64,000 nucleotides of DNA from Teretinema zuelzerae (GCF_021021555.1 NZ_JAINWA010000003.1:930001-994000), one strand, 5' to 3'. Numbered from the stretch's first letter, positions 52,625 through 61,542 are shown. Program-made: numbers and translations. Notes: generated by a model not told the origin, from the sequence alone.

Positions 52625-55458
52625 CAACGGCACAAGGAAGCCCGACAGCGTACGAACCACGGTTCATCCATAACAGCGGCTACCAGAATTTCTATGCAGA
52701 ACTGCAAGACTCTCTTCTTTCGTGTAAGTCATTCCAAATGAGTGTGGCCTTCGTCCGTTATTCAGGCATTCAGCTGTTGCTAGAAACATTCGAAGAACTC
52801 GAAAAGAGAGCAATTCCCGGAAAGATTCTCACATCCACGTATCTCAATACTACACAACCCCAAGCTTTGAGAGCTCTTAAGCGTTTTTCGAACCTCGAAT
52901 CAAAAATATACATCCCGACGAGGGACAGAGGCTTTCATTCCAAAGGTTATATTTTTGAGTATGCAGAAAAAAATAAAATTATCATTGGTTCAGCGAATCT
53001 CACCCAATGCGCGCTTAAAAGTAATATTGAATGGAATGTCAGAAACTATACCACACACGAAGACTCATTCGCGTGCGATGTTCGTAATGAGTTTAATTTA
53101 CAGTGGAATGATAGCCGGTCAAAAATCGTCTCTGACGAGTTTATCACCGAATATTCGAAGTATCTCGCCCGGCTCGGAAAAAAGTCGATGCCAGAAAATG
53201 CCTTCGAATATGAAACCACAGCAATTGAACCAAACCAGATGCAAAAAGAAGCTATCAATAAGCTAGACCGCCTTAGAAAAAACAATGAATCGAAGGCGCT
53301 TGCTATTGCGGCCACCGGCAGCGGAAAGACCTACATGGCCGTATTCGACGCTCTTCAAGTTCGCCCAAAAAAACTCCTTTTTATCGTCCATCGAGAAGAT
53401 ATTCTTATAAAGGCAAAAGAATCATTCGACCGAATAATCGACAAGACCAAATTTTCGACCGGCTTTTTTACAGGAACTCATAAAGACGACGCAGATTATC
53501 TTTTTTCTACGGTTCAAACTTTACAACTGCATTATGAGAAGTTCGGAAAGAATGATTTTGAATACATCATCGTAGACGAAGCACATCACGCCTCGAGCCC
53601 GAGCTATGCGAAGATTTTATCACATTTTTCTCCGCGCTTTATGTTAGGTCTTACAGCAACTCCAGAGCGTTCCGACAACGGAGATATATATTCGATTTTT
53701 GATAATAATATCGCCGTTGAAATCAGATTACGGCAAGCTTTGGAATACGAACTCGTCGCACCATTTCATTATTTTGGAATTACTGAATTCAACGAAATCA
53801 CTTATGAGAACGTTGATATCGACGATGTAGCAGCTGTCGCAAAGTTGCTCATGATTTCACGACGCGTTGAATATGTAATCGAAAAAATGGAATTCTACGG
53901 ACATGACGGAGATAAACGAAAAGCTCTCGGATTTTGTGCGACAGTCGAACATGCGGAATTCATGGCACAAGAATTTAATAACAGGGGATTTGTGTCGCTG
54001 TGTCTTTCCGGAGGAAATTCAGTTACAGAGCGGACCGTGGCTATACAAAGATTAGAATCTGCAGACGATCAACTACAAGTGATATTTACCGTAGATATTT
54101 TTAACGAAGGAATTGACGTTCCCTCTGTAAACACTATACTGATGCTTCGCCCAACGGATTCGTCTATTATTTTCACGCAACAACTTGGCCGAGGATTACG
54201 CCGACTTCCAGACAAGGAATTTGTAACCGTTCTGGATTTTATCGGTAACCATCGTAAATCATTCCTGATGGCTATTGCGCTCATGGGTACTAAACAGTTC
54301 GACAAAGACACTCTTAAAGTAGCTGTAAAAAACAGCTTTGCGGACATTCCAGGAAGCTCCCATATCCAAATGGATGAAATCGCCCGCGATCGCATACTCG
54401 AGCAGCTTGAGAACGAGAAATTCTTTTCTATGAAATATCTCAAAGAGGAATATCGTGATTTTAAGCGTCAGATAGGCGATCAAATTCCGATGCTAGTAGA
54501 TTACTTAAAAATTGATGGTGCCGTTGATCCGATTACCTTTATCAATTTCAGCAAAACCTATCTACAATTTGTACAAAAAGTAGAGAATTCGATAGAAATC
54601 ACAGCGCTCTTAGCTAATCCAGATCTCATGAATGTCTTACGATTTTATTCTAACCTACTTCCTTGCAAGAGACCGTATGAATTTGTTATAAGCAAATATC
54701 TTCTACACCATGATACGATAAACCCAGAAGAAGCCCTGCTCGAACTGAAAAAATATATTGCAGAGCCGCGTATTGACACCATCTCCCACTCCTTTAACTA
54801 TCTTTCACAAAATTTCTTTGATTCTGGGGAACAGAAGACTTTTTCAGGACTGCTATTCGAGAAACGCGGAACTACATTAACTACCACGGCAAGAATGCGT
54901 ACTGTTTTTGAATCGATCAATGAGCGCAAATGGATTGAAGATATTCTATCCTATGGACTACTTCGATACGAGCAAGAGTTTAGCGATGCCGATTATGGCA
55001 TTCCCTTTTTCAAGCTTTATCAGCAATATACCATGAAAGAAACTGCACTTCTGGTAAACTATCAAAAAGCCCATAGTGCTTTTCGCGGATCGGGACTGAT
55101 CACCTCAGGGAAAGAGTTTTTACTTTTCGTAAATCTACATAAGAACGCAGATGTTAAAGAGTCTGTCAATTATAAGGATCTATTCTTAACTTCTAAGGTA
55201 TTCCAATGGGAATCGCCGAACACAACGTCCCAAGACTCTGATCGAGGAAAAGATCTGATAGACAATTACAAACGCGGAACTAACCTACACTTATTCGTAC
55301 GGAAATTCGAAGAAGTTGAAGGCCTGACGCAACCGTTCACGTACTTAGGTAAATCAGTTTGCCAGCACGCCGAAGGAAATAAGCCAATAAAAATGCTACT
55401 TGCACTCGAACATGAAGTTCCTGCTGATCTTTATTTTGAACTTGTAACCAAAGTCTAA
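52621..55458 (+). CDS. PLD-nuclease/DEAH helicase/DUF3427 fusion protein
   Basis: 945 residues. Residues 1-190 are a PLD-like domain with one HxK motif (FHSKGYIFEY, His about 105) and IIIGSANLTQ. A superfamily 2 helicase follows: Q-region PNQMQKEAI, Walker A AATGSGKTYMAV near 230, IIVDEAHHASS near 319, GLTATPERSD, QQLGRGLRR near 520. The C-terminal 200 residues are DUF3427-like (FLLFVNLHKNAD, FQWESPNTT, LHLFVRKFEEVEG, PFTYLG). The GTG start overlaps the Nudix stop. This domain order is known in proteins linked to mobile or defence regions, but I know of no defined mechanism. Codon use is AT-rich compared with the flanking genes, which suggests transfer. Confidence 0.85.
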   Translation: MTTAQGSPTAYEPRFIHNSGYQNFYAELQDSLLSCKSFQMSVAFVRYSGIQLLLETFEELEKRAIPGKILTSTYLNTTQPQALRALKRFSNLESKIYIPTRDRGFHSKGYIFEYAEKNKIIIGSANLTQCALKSNIEWNVRNYTTHEDSFACDVRNEFNLQWNDSRSKIVSDEFITEYSKYLARLGKKSMPENAFEYETTAIEPNQMQKEAINKLDRLRKNNESKALAIAATGSGKTYMAVFDALQVRPKKLLFIVHREDILIKAKESFDRIIDKTKFSTGFFTGTHKDDADYLFSTVQTLQLHYEKFGKNDFEYIIVDEAHHASSPSYAKILSHFSPRFMLGLTATPERSDNGDIYSIFDNNIAVEIRLRQALEYELVAPFHYFGITEFNEITYENVDIDDVAAVAKLLMISRRVEYVIEKMEFYGHDGDKRKALGFCATVEHAEFMAQEFNNRGFVSLCLSGGNSVTERTVAIQRLESADDQLQVIFTVDIFNEGIDVPSVNTILMLRPTDSSIIFTQQLGRGLRRLPDKEFVTVLDFIGNHRKSFLMAIALMGTKQFDKDTLKVAVKNSFADIPGSSHIQMDEIARDRILEQLENEKFFSMKYLKEEYRDFKRQIGDQIPMLVDYLKIDGAVDPITFINFSKTYLQFVQKVENSIEITALLANPDLMNVLRFYSNLLPCKRPYEFVISKYLLHHDTINPEEALLELKKYIAEPRIDTISHSFNYLSQNFFDSGEQKTFSGLLFEKRGTTLTTTARMRTVFESINERKWIEDILSYGLLRYEQEFSDADYGIPFFKLYQQYTMKETALLVNYQKAHSAFRGSGLITSGKEFLLFVNLHKNADVKESVNYKDLFLTSKVFQWESPNTTSQDSDRGKDLIDNYKRGTNLHLFVRKFEEVEGLTQPFTYLGKSVCQHAEGNKPIKMLLALEHEVPADLYFELVTKV

Positions 55459-55521
55459 CCCAGAACACGTTACACAATTCCATTGTAAGTAAAAGAAGAC
55501 ACTACCACTATGTGGTATCTC

Positions 55522-55549
55522 TTGAAATATACCTTTGATACAGTATATT
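55522..55549 (+). promoter_or_regulatory. Promoter of the 70-residue orphan
   Basis: TTGAAA (55522-55527), 16-base spacer, TATATT (55544-55549). GGAGG at 55566-55570 precedes the ATG at 55576. Confidence 0.65.
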
Positions 55550-55575
55550 TAACTCTATTGGTTTTGGAGGTTACC

Positions 55576-55788
55576 ATGAAACAGTGCGAATTAAAGGTTT
55601 TCGATGATGGAGAATGCGCTGTGCGTAAAGTAACTCAACCACCTTCTTTCCAAACGAATATGATGTTTGACTCACAGCAGGAATTACAAGAATATTTGAA
55701 ATCTTTCTTAGGTATTCGATGGCCTATCAGAGAAGTGTTGGATTCTATTGAATCTAGCAAAGATTATGAGTGGGTAGAATTTAAGTAA
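55576..55788 (+). CDS. Small orphan protein
   Basis: 70 residues, not recognised. It is mixed in charge, without signal or membrane segment (MKQCELKVFDDGECAVRKV and a C-terminal helix RWPIREVLDSIESSKDYEW). A good promoter and a GGAGG 5 bases before the ATG argue that it is expressed; an upstream in-frame ATG at 55510 is rejected. It lies between the helicase and the 22-bp repeat array. It could be an accessory or regulatory part of the helicase module, but nothing proves that. Confidence 0.6.
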   Translation: MKQCELKVFDDGECAVRKVTQPPSFQTNMMFDSQQELQEYLKSFLGIRWPIREVLDSIESSKDYEWVEFK

Positions 55789-55947
55789 ACACATACACCT
55801 TCCACGCCGCGACATCGAAAAGAACCATACCGATACCGTGTTACCGTCAGAATAATTTAGATCGTCGCAAATGATGAAGTCGGTGCTCTTGATCTTCTTC
55901 CCGAAAGCACCTGCTACGATCTTCAGATTCTACATGCATTACATAAG

Positions 55948-56165
55948 CAGTGCAAAACAAATCATTTACCAGTGCAAAACAAATCATTTACCAGTGCAAA
56001 ACAAATCATTTACCACTGGACTTCAAGTCATTTACCACTGGACTTTTAAAGTTTTTCCAGTGGACTTTAAAAGTTTTACCACTGGACTTTAAAAGTTTTC
56101 CCAGTGGTAAAATAAAATTTTATCAGTGCAAAACGATTCCATTTGCCACTGGTAAAATGAGAAAT
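55948..56165. repeat. Array of ten 22-bp iteron-like repeats
   Basis: Units start at 55948, 55970, 55992, 56014, 56036, 56058, 56080, 56102, 56124 and 56147. The period is exactly 22 bp except for the ninth unit (23). Each begins CAGTG or CACTG. Units 1-3 and 9 continue GCAAAAC, units 4-7 continue GACTT, and units 8 and 10 continue GTAAAAT. The array is AT-rich and fills most of the 430-bp gap between the orphan and copZ. The gap before it (55789-55947) holds no supported gene; its minus strand has a short coding-looking stretch that may be a relic. Confidence 0.9.
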
Positions 56166-56216
56166 TTGACATACCCCCCTACACCCTCTCCAGTCCCAAA
56201 GAGGACAGTTCAATTT

Positions 56217-56450
56217 CTAGTTGTCTTTAACCTGCGTTTTTTTGACTTCGTAGCCGAGGGCGGTTACTGCTTTTTCTATGTCAGCGACCGCGATTTGTTC
56301 GGCGTTGAAGTCGAGTTTCAGTTTGCTGGCGTTGAAGAGGACTTCAACGCTGGCGGGGTCGACTCCGGGAAGGGATTTCGCGGCTTTTTCGATTTTGAGC
56401 TTGCATGAAGGGCAGGTCAACGATTCCAGTTGTATGATTGCTTTTGCCAT
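56217..56450 (-). CDS. CopZ-like heavy-metal chaperone (HMA domain)
   Basis: 77 residues, a single HMA domain with the metal site LTCPSCKLKIEKA (Cys 13 and 16) and the GVDPASVEVLFNASK strand. The start at MAKAIIQL follows GGAGG by 7 bases. It lies 35 bp downstream of a P1B ATPase gene that has no HMA domain of its own, so it probably hands metal to that pump. The metal could be Cu, Zn or another ion. Confidence 0.85.
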   Translation of the reverse strand: MAKAIIQLESLTCPSCKLKIEKAAKSLPGVDPASVEVLFNASKLKLDFNAEQIAVADIEKAVTALGYEVKKTQVKDN

Positions 56451-56485
56451 GTGTATGCCTCCGTAAGTTTTCGGGAACTCCCGAT

Positions 56486-58375
56486 TTATTGACTCGTTTT
56501 GTACCGGAGAAGCCGCATGCCGTTCAGGATGACGACGAGTATGCTGGCTTCGTGTACAAACATTCCGACGGACATATTCATCCACTCGCTGAATATAAGA
56601 CTCGATATCAGGAGAACGACGACTCCGACCGCGATCGCGATGTTTTGCTTCATGTTCCGCGCAGTCGCCCTCGCAAGACCGAGAGCGTGGGGTAGCCTGC
56701 CGAAGTCCGAGTTCATGAGGACGACGTCCGATGTTTCGATAGCGACGTCAGTGCCGCCGCCCATCGCGATGCCGATGTGGGCAATGGCGAGCGAAGGGCT
56801 GTCGTTGACTCCGTCGCCGACGAAGGCGACGATGAGTCCTTTCTCTTTAAGGCCGGCGATGTAGTCGGATTTGTCTTCGGGCAGCATTCGCCCGTGAGCT
56901 TCGGTTAAACCGAGTTCGCCGGCGACGAGGTCTACGGTTTCCTGAGTGTCGCCTGATAGCACGACCAGGTTCCGGATGCCGAGTTTTTTCAAACGATGGA
57001 GATCTTCCCGCACCCCGGGGCGAACGGTATCGCGGATGCCCATAAGGGCAAGCAAACGGCCGTCTATAGCCGCGAGCACAAGAGAGTTCCCGTTCCGGGA
57101 GAACGAGTCGAGGTCTGCTCGCGCGGCTTCGTCGAGCAGGACGCCCTCCGCATCCATCAGCCGCGCATTGCCGACGGCGACGCGCCTTCCATCAACGGTA
57201 GCGGTAATGCCGAGGCCTTTTACGACGGAGGTTTGTTCCACAGTCAAACGGGGTACGTCGCCCAGATGATCTACGATGGCCTTCGCAAGGGGATGGTCTG
57301 ATTCGGCTTCAACGCTCGCAAGAGCGCTCCGCACAAAGTCTTCGGATACCGCGGCAGAAACGCCGCCGGAGGAATCGCCCGCTCCGTCGTAGTATCTGGC
57401 CTCCGCGACCCGGGTCTTTCCGGTAGTCAGGGTGCCGGTCTTGTCGAACACGATGGCGTCCACTCTGCTGAAATCATGGATTACCTCGCTTCCTTTGAGA
57501 AGGATACCGGATCGGGCTCCGTTGCCGATGCCTGCCACGTTTGATACGGGAACGCCGATCACCAGAGCGCCGGGACAGCCGAGCACCAGGATAGTGATCG
57601 ATAGTTCGACATCCCGGGTAAACGCCCATACAAGCACGGAGAGGAGGAGAACGGCCGGGGTATAATACTTCGAGAACCGGTCTACGAAGCGTTCAGCTTC
57701 GGATTTTGAATCCTGGGCTTCCTCTACCAGCTCGATTATCCTGCCGAAGGTCGTATCCTCGCCGACGCGTTCTGCGACTATCCGCAATGTGCCGTCTACC
57801 AGTATGGTGCCGGCGTACACGGACGATCCCGCAGTTTTACCGACGGGCAGGGATTCGCCGGTAATGCTCGCCTCGTCGACGTGTCCTTCGCCGCTCGCGA
57901 CGCTTCCGTCCACGGGAAACCTTGCGCCGGTTTTTACCTGCAGAACATCCCCAACTTCGACTTCCTCAATCGGAACTTCCACAAAAAGACCGTCGTCCAT
58001 CTGTTTCAGCGCGCTTTCAGGCGCCATTTCTGTCAGTTCCTTTATCGCGGAGCGGGTTTTGGTCAGCGTGCGCTGTTCGAGATACGCACCGAACAAAAAC
58101 AAAAACGTAACGATGGCCGATTCCTCGAAGTTCCTGAGCGCGAAGGCCCCGGATACCGCGATGGTCACCAGCACATCGATGCTGACGATCTTTAATCGTA
58201 TCGACTGATATGCCTGTATCGCGATCGGCAGGGCGCCGAGTACGGAAGCGGAGGCAAGAGCCGCTATCGCCGCGGTCTCGTTTTTCAATACGAAGGCGCT
58301 GAAAAAGCCGAGGGCGATAAGCGCGCCGCCTGAAACCATCAGATGGTTTTTACGTTTTAAAACAAACTGCTGCAT
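56486..58375 (-). CDS. P1B-type heavy-metal ATPase with CPG motif
   Basis: 629 residues. Actuator TGES (ITGESLPVGK), phosphorylation site FDKTGTLT near 309, HP motif ESDHPLAKAI and GDGVNDSP are all intact. The transmembrane metal motif is CPG (VLGCPGALVIG near 268), not the usual CPC or SPC. No N-terminal metal-binding domain is fused; a separate HMA protein follows. Metal specificity cannot be assigned because subgroup rules rest on CPC/SPC/TPC. It lies 12 bases after a small RIC-like gene in the same operon. Confidence 0.88.
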   Translation of the reverse strand: MQQFVLKRKNHLMVSGGALIALGFFSAFVLKNETAAIAALASASVLGALPIAIQAYQSIRLKIVSIDVLVTIAVSGAFALRNFEESAIVTFLFLFGAYLEQRTLTKTRSAIKELTEMAPESALKQMDDGLFVEVPIEEVEVGDVLQVKTGARFPVDGSVASGEGHVDEASITGESLPVGKTAGSSVYAGTILVDGTLRIVAERVGEDTTFGRIIELVEEAQDSKSEAERFVDRFSKYYTPAVLLLSVLVWAFTRDVELSITILVLGCPGALVIGVPVSNVAGIGNGARSGILLKGSEVIHDFSRVDAIVFDKTGTLTTGKTRVAEARYYDGAGDSSGGVSAAVSEDFVRSALASVEAESDHPLAKAIVDHLGDVPRLTVEQTSVVKGLGITATVDGRRVAVGNARLMDAEGVLLDEAARADLDSFSRNGNSLVLAAIDGRLLALMGIRDTVRPGVREDLHRLKKLGIRNLVVLSGDTQETVDLVAGELGLTEAHGRMLPEDKSDYIAGLKEKGLIVAFVGDGVNDSPSLAIAHIGIAMGGGTDVAIETSDVVLMNSDFGRLPHALGLARATARNMKQNIAIAVGVVVLLISSLIFSEWMNMSVGMFVHEASILVVILNGMRLLRYKTSQ

Positions 58376-58387
58376 ATTCCGCCTTCC

Positions 58388-58693
58388 CTACCCCGCGCTG
58401 TAGGCGGCGTCGAGTTCGGAAAGCATCCCATATACAGCCTCGTACGATTCGCAGACATCTGACGGAACCGTGTAGTTTCCGGTGATTTTCCGGAGAGATT
58501 CGAAACGGCCGGCGAGGTCGGCCTTGCCGGCATCGCCTTTTTTTATTTCATCGACAATTTCATCGAAAATAGCGCGAACCTGATGAAATTCGTTATGGCT
58601 GCCGCCATGTACTCGCGCCACAACAGGAACATATTGCTCAAGCAGGCCAAGATTCTTCTGAACCGCCTGTAAAAAAGAATTATCTGTAATCAT
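58388..58693 (-). CDS. Miniature RIC/ScdA-like hemerythrin-related protein
   Basis: 101 residues. VARVHGGSHNEFHQV resembles the first metal-binding helix of RIC (YtfE/ScdA) iron-sulfur repair proteins, and LRKITGNYTVPSDVCESYEAVY resembles the stretch before their last helix (LT, NYTPP, AC). The HxxKEE segment between and the terminal DLHxHIHLENN segment are missing, so most diiron ligands are absent. GGAGGT lies 6 bases before MITDNSF. First gene of an operon with the P1B ATPase and HMA chaperone, so a metal or redox-linked role is inferred. Confidence 0.5.
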   Translation of the reverse strand: MITDNSFLQAVQKNLGLLEQYVPVVARVHGGSHNEFHQVRAIFDEIVDEIKKGDAGKADLAGRFESLRKITGNYTVPSDVCESYEAVYGMLSELDAAYSAG

Positions 58694-58786
58694 CGGAACA
58701 CCTCCTGATACGGACGCTTGCGCGCTGTACCGTACCTTGAATATATCCAAATTGAAGGTTTAATAACGTTGCAAAAGCAACAAGTT

Positions 58787-59059
58787 CTACCGTCTTGCCT
58801 CCGGAGGAGTAGTAAATGCGAGTAGCGCAGAATAGTCGCCGCGATCAGCTTGCCGAAGAGCCTCTATGTAACGCGTACGAATTACGGAAACTTCAACAAG
58901 ATTTGCGGACCCCAAGTCAGCCATCAATCGGGAGATTCGCCCATTCCCGTTAGGGAAGGGATGAATATATACCAACTTATGATGAAACCGTACGGCTATT
59001 TCTTGCTCCGGAAACGTGGCGTTATCTATCCAGAAGCGTCCATGCGCTAATCCTCCCAA
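58787..59059 (-). pseudogene. Fic-domain relic (mobile mystery protein B-like)
   Basis: The reading frame keeps the Fic catalytic motif HPFPNGNGR and flanking family sequence (EIAVRFHHKLVYI, ISRLMADL, IEALRQADRGDYSALL). Upstream codons of the same frame hit TGA stops at once, so the N-terminal half (about 100 residues) is gone. After LMADL about 13 family residues are missing. There is no proper start codon. It is a decayed remnant of a mobile toxin-type gene next to the metal operon. Confidence 0.65.
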
Positions 59060-59151
59060 ATTTTGCTCAACGAACCATCAAGAAGTTCTTTTGCGATATC
59101 TTCAATCATTTCCTTCAATCCCTGTCTCCCTCGCCTCAAACCGCTTCTCCC

Positions 59152-59961
59152 CTACTCGTCCAATCCCGTAAGGTCTTTGAGAAGGGAGCGCCAGGAGGGG
59201 CTGCGGACGATTTCGGTTACAGCGGAGTTGATGCGGGGCCAGTCGGGGTAATGGGGGGATTTTTTGCCGAGGAGGAGGACGAGGCGGGTTTCGCCGATAT
59301 GGACGCCGGTGCTCAGTATGCGGTTTTCTATGCCGAGGGCGGCCAGTTTGGAGTGCATGCTTACAGGGGTGTCGATGATGAGGTCCGCGCGGCGGGCGGC
59401 GAGGAAACGGAGCATGGTAGTGTCGTCGCTCACCCAGGATGTGGGGATGCCGAGCTTTTCAACGTTCTCGATGTGCCAGCCGTTCCCCCGGTTGGATACG
59501 GTGGAGAAACCGGAAGCGAGAACGTCTTCCAGGGTTTTCAGGGATTTGATCTCCGCCTCGCGGGGATGATCCTTTGCGTAATAAATCGTAAAAAAGAGGG
59601 TAAAGACCGCGGAGTCGCTCGCGGCGGCGTATTCGAGGCGGCCGGGAGTCGCGATCGCGATGAAGGCGTCAGCGCCGCCGAGCTCGACTGATTTCTGGGC
59701 GCGGGCCCAGGGAAGCGGCTCGAAGGCCGGCGTCCAGCCCATTTTTCCGCACAGGGCCTCGAGGAAGGAAGCATAGAGCCCGCTGAACGAATCCGGGCCG
59801 GTCCAGGTTTGAATGCCCGCCCATTGCTCGTCTCCGACGGCAAGAACGAAGGAGCCGTCCGCCCGGGGAGGAGGATCGCTCCAGGCGGCGGCCGAAAAAA
59901 ACGCGGCGAAGAGAATAGCGAGCAGAGCGGACACAGGCCTTTTTCCCACAGAATACCTCAC
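59152..59961 (-). CDS. Periplasmic solute-binding protein, family 3
   Basis: 269 residues: a signal peptide (LLAILFAAFFSAAAWS) and an SBP_bac_3 fold (FSGLYASFLEALCGKMGWTP, PWARAQKSVELGGADAFIA, GFSTVSNRGNGW, ADLIIDTPVSMHSKLA). Usually such proteins feed an amino-acid ABC importer, but no permease or ATPase gene is adjacent; it may act as a stand-alone sensor or adapter. Ligand unknown. Confidence 0.8.
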   Translation of the reverse strand: MRYSVGKRPVSALLAILFAAFFSAAAWSDPPPRADGSFVLAVGDEQWAGIQTWTGPDSFSGLYASFLEALCGKMGWTPAFEPLPWARAQKSVELGGADAFIAIATPGRLEYAAASDSAVFTLFFTIYYAKDHPREAEIKSLKTLEDVLASGFSTVSNRGNGWHIENVEKLGIPTSWVSDDTTMLRFLAARRADLIIDTPVSMHSKLAALGIENRILSTGVHIGETRLVLLLGKKSPHYPDWPRINSAVTEIVRSPSWRSLLKDLTGLDE

Positions 59962-60012
59962 CCTGCAAGTCTAAAAGCCCGAGCCCTCCGCTGTCAACAA
60001 TCCCTTATAGAA

Positions 60013-61542
60013 TCAGAAATTGTACCTCATGGAAACGGTCGCGTAGCCGTTGTCCCGGTACTGGCCGAGGTTTCCTTCCTCGTCTCCGCCGAAGAAGCCG
60101 GCGCGTGCCGAAACGGCGGCGTCTCCGCGCGTCCAGACGAGCTCCGGCATGAGAAGCCAGTCGGCGTCCTCCAGGCCCAGTATGCCGGTGAACGACGCTT
60201 CGATCTCGTCGCGGAGAAATGTGCGGGAAAGGCGGGTTATGAGCCGGGTCGACGAGATGTCCGAGCCGCCTTCGCAGTCCTCCGGGGAGGCGCCGAGCTT
60301 GTCGTGCATGAGGCGGACGGAACCCGACCCTTGCGCGTTGAGGTTGATCCGGGCGAAAAGGTCGCGGTCGAAGCCGACCGACCAGAGGAAGGAGGGATTC
60401 GCCACGGAGCCGTCGTCCCCGGAAAGGTCGGAGGTGAGGTTGACCGCCGCTTCCGCGCGCGCGTTGAAGCCCGCGAGAACGGCCGCCCAGTCCGCGCCCA
60501 GCTGGTGGTAGCGATCGTAAGAAACGGTCACTGCCTCAGGATTGAAGGTCATGGTCGAGTCCGCGAGATCTGTTGGCTCCAGGTCGATCTCAAAGAGGTT
60601 CGCGGAGTCGACGGAGACGGACGGTTCGCGGAGGTTGCCTGAAAAATACTGGAAGCCGAGGTCCTGGGAGCCGAGCGTGGTCGTCAGGCGGAGGCCGTAC
60701 TGCGCGTATGTGAGGGAGTCGGTGTCGGGCAGGAAGTATTCGATGCCTTCTTCTTCGAGGTCCGCGGTGGAAGCTGTTAGGGAGGTTTCCAGAGCTCCCC
60801 TGAGCTCCGAAACCGCAGCGGCATCGGTCGGATCAAGGGCGCCGGACAGCACAAGGCTCATGACGGCGCTTGAGGCGGCTTTCGTCGCGGCCGCTTCCAT
60901 GGAACCGGTAAATCCTGAAAGGGCGGCGGGGGCCCAGCGGCCCGAATAGGCCAGGGAGTTGGGCTTGAAGGCGGGGAGGAAGACTCCTTCGACTCGGGTG
61001 AAGGAACCGGCGGCAAAGGTTGCGTGAACCAAGGGACGCGCTATTTTACGTTCCATTTGGTCGACTATCGTGAGATCCGAATAGTCGAGCGGGTTAATCG
61101 CGTCGAGGGGTCCTTCAGAATCGGCCTTTCCCCAGGTGAGTTTTTTGAGTCCCGCTTCGATGTCGAGCCTTCCCCAGAAGGTTTTAACCCAGGCTTCGCC
61201 GAGGGAGACCGGAGTTGCAGAGGAGGGGTCGAGTTCGAGTCCGACGGAGGCTTCCGCGTTGGAGGCGGAGGCTGAAAAGCCGAGGGAGCCCGAGAAGAGG
61301 TTGCCGGCGGAATAGTCGCTCGCCTTCGCGGCTGAGTCGAGTTCATCGAAGTAGCCGAGGACGGAGGCTTCCGCGGTTCCCGTTACGGAAACGGATGCGG
61401 GGCTCGAAGCGGCGGGGGCGGAAGCGTCGTCGCCGAAGCCGAAGCCGAAGGAGTCCTGGGCGGACAGACGCGCGGGAAGCAGGGCGGCGGCGAGAAGGAC
61501 GGCCGGAGCGATGGTTGAACGGAAATTGAACGGGCGGCTCAT
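60013..61542 (-). CDS. Outer-membrane beta-barrel protein of an RND operon
   Basis: 509 residues: a signal peptide ending at RLSAQ, then a Gly/Phe-rich mature N-terminus (DSFGFGFGDD), Ala/Ser-rich strands, and a C-terminal strand ending in Phe (SMRYNF). The layout resembles DUF1302-type barrels found with MMPL transporters. The start overlaps the LolA-like stop by 4 bases. Probable role: the outer-membrane part of a lipid or envelope transport path with the RND and LolA-like proteins. The short Phe/Gly motif also occurs in the RND periplasmic loop. Confidence 0.72.
   Translation of the reverse strand: MSRPFNFRSTIAPAVLLAAALLPARLSAQDSFGFGFGDDASAPAASSPASVSVTGTAEASVLGYFDELDSAAKASDYSAGNLFSGSLGFSASASNAEASVGLELDPSSATPVSLGEAWVKTFWGRLDIEAGLKKLTWGKADSEGPLDAINPLDYSDLTIVDQMERKIARPLVHATFAAGSFTRVEGVFLPAFKPNSLAYSGRWAPAALSGFTGSMEAAATKAASSAVMSLVLSGALDPTDAAAVSELRGALETSLTASTADLEEEGIEYFLPDTDSLTYAQYGLRLTTTLGSQDLGFQYFSGNLREPSVSVDSANLFEIDLEPTDLADSTMTFNPEAVTVSYDRYHQLGADWAAVLAGFNARAEAAVNLTSDLSGDDGSVANPSFLWSVGFDRDLFARINLNAQGSGSVRLMHDKLGASPEDCEGGSDISSTRLITRLSRTFLRDEIEASFTGILGLEDADWLLMPELVWTRGDAAVSARAGFFGGDEEGNLGQYRDNGYATVSMRYNF

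Noticed and set aside
55948-56165. CRISPR array
   Set aside because: Repeats are directly adjacent with a 22-bp period and no unique spacers; no cas gene is present.
51100-56210. Attachment sites or integrase for the accessory region
   Set aside because: No integrase, transposase, tRNA target or convincing flanking att repeat was found inside the window.
55871-56408. Open frames of 73 and 152 codons running through the 22-bp repeats
   Set aside because: They only reflect the repeat register, lack ribosome sites and end in unrelated sequence or antisense to copZ.
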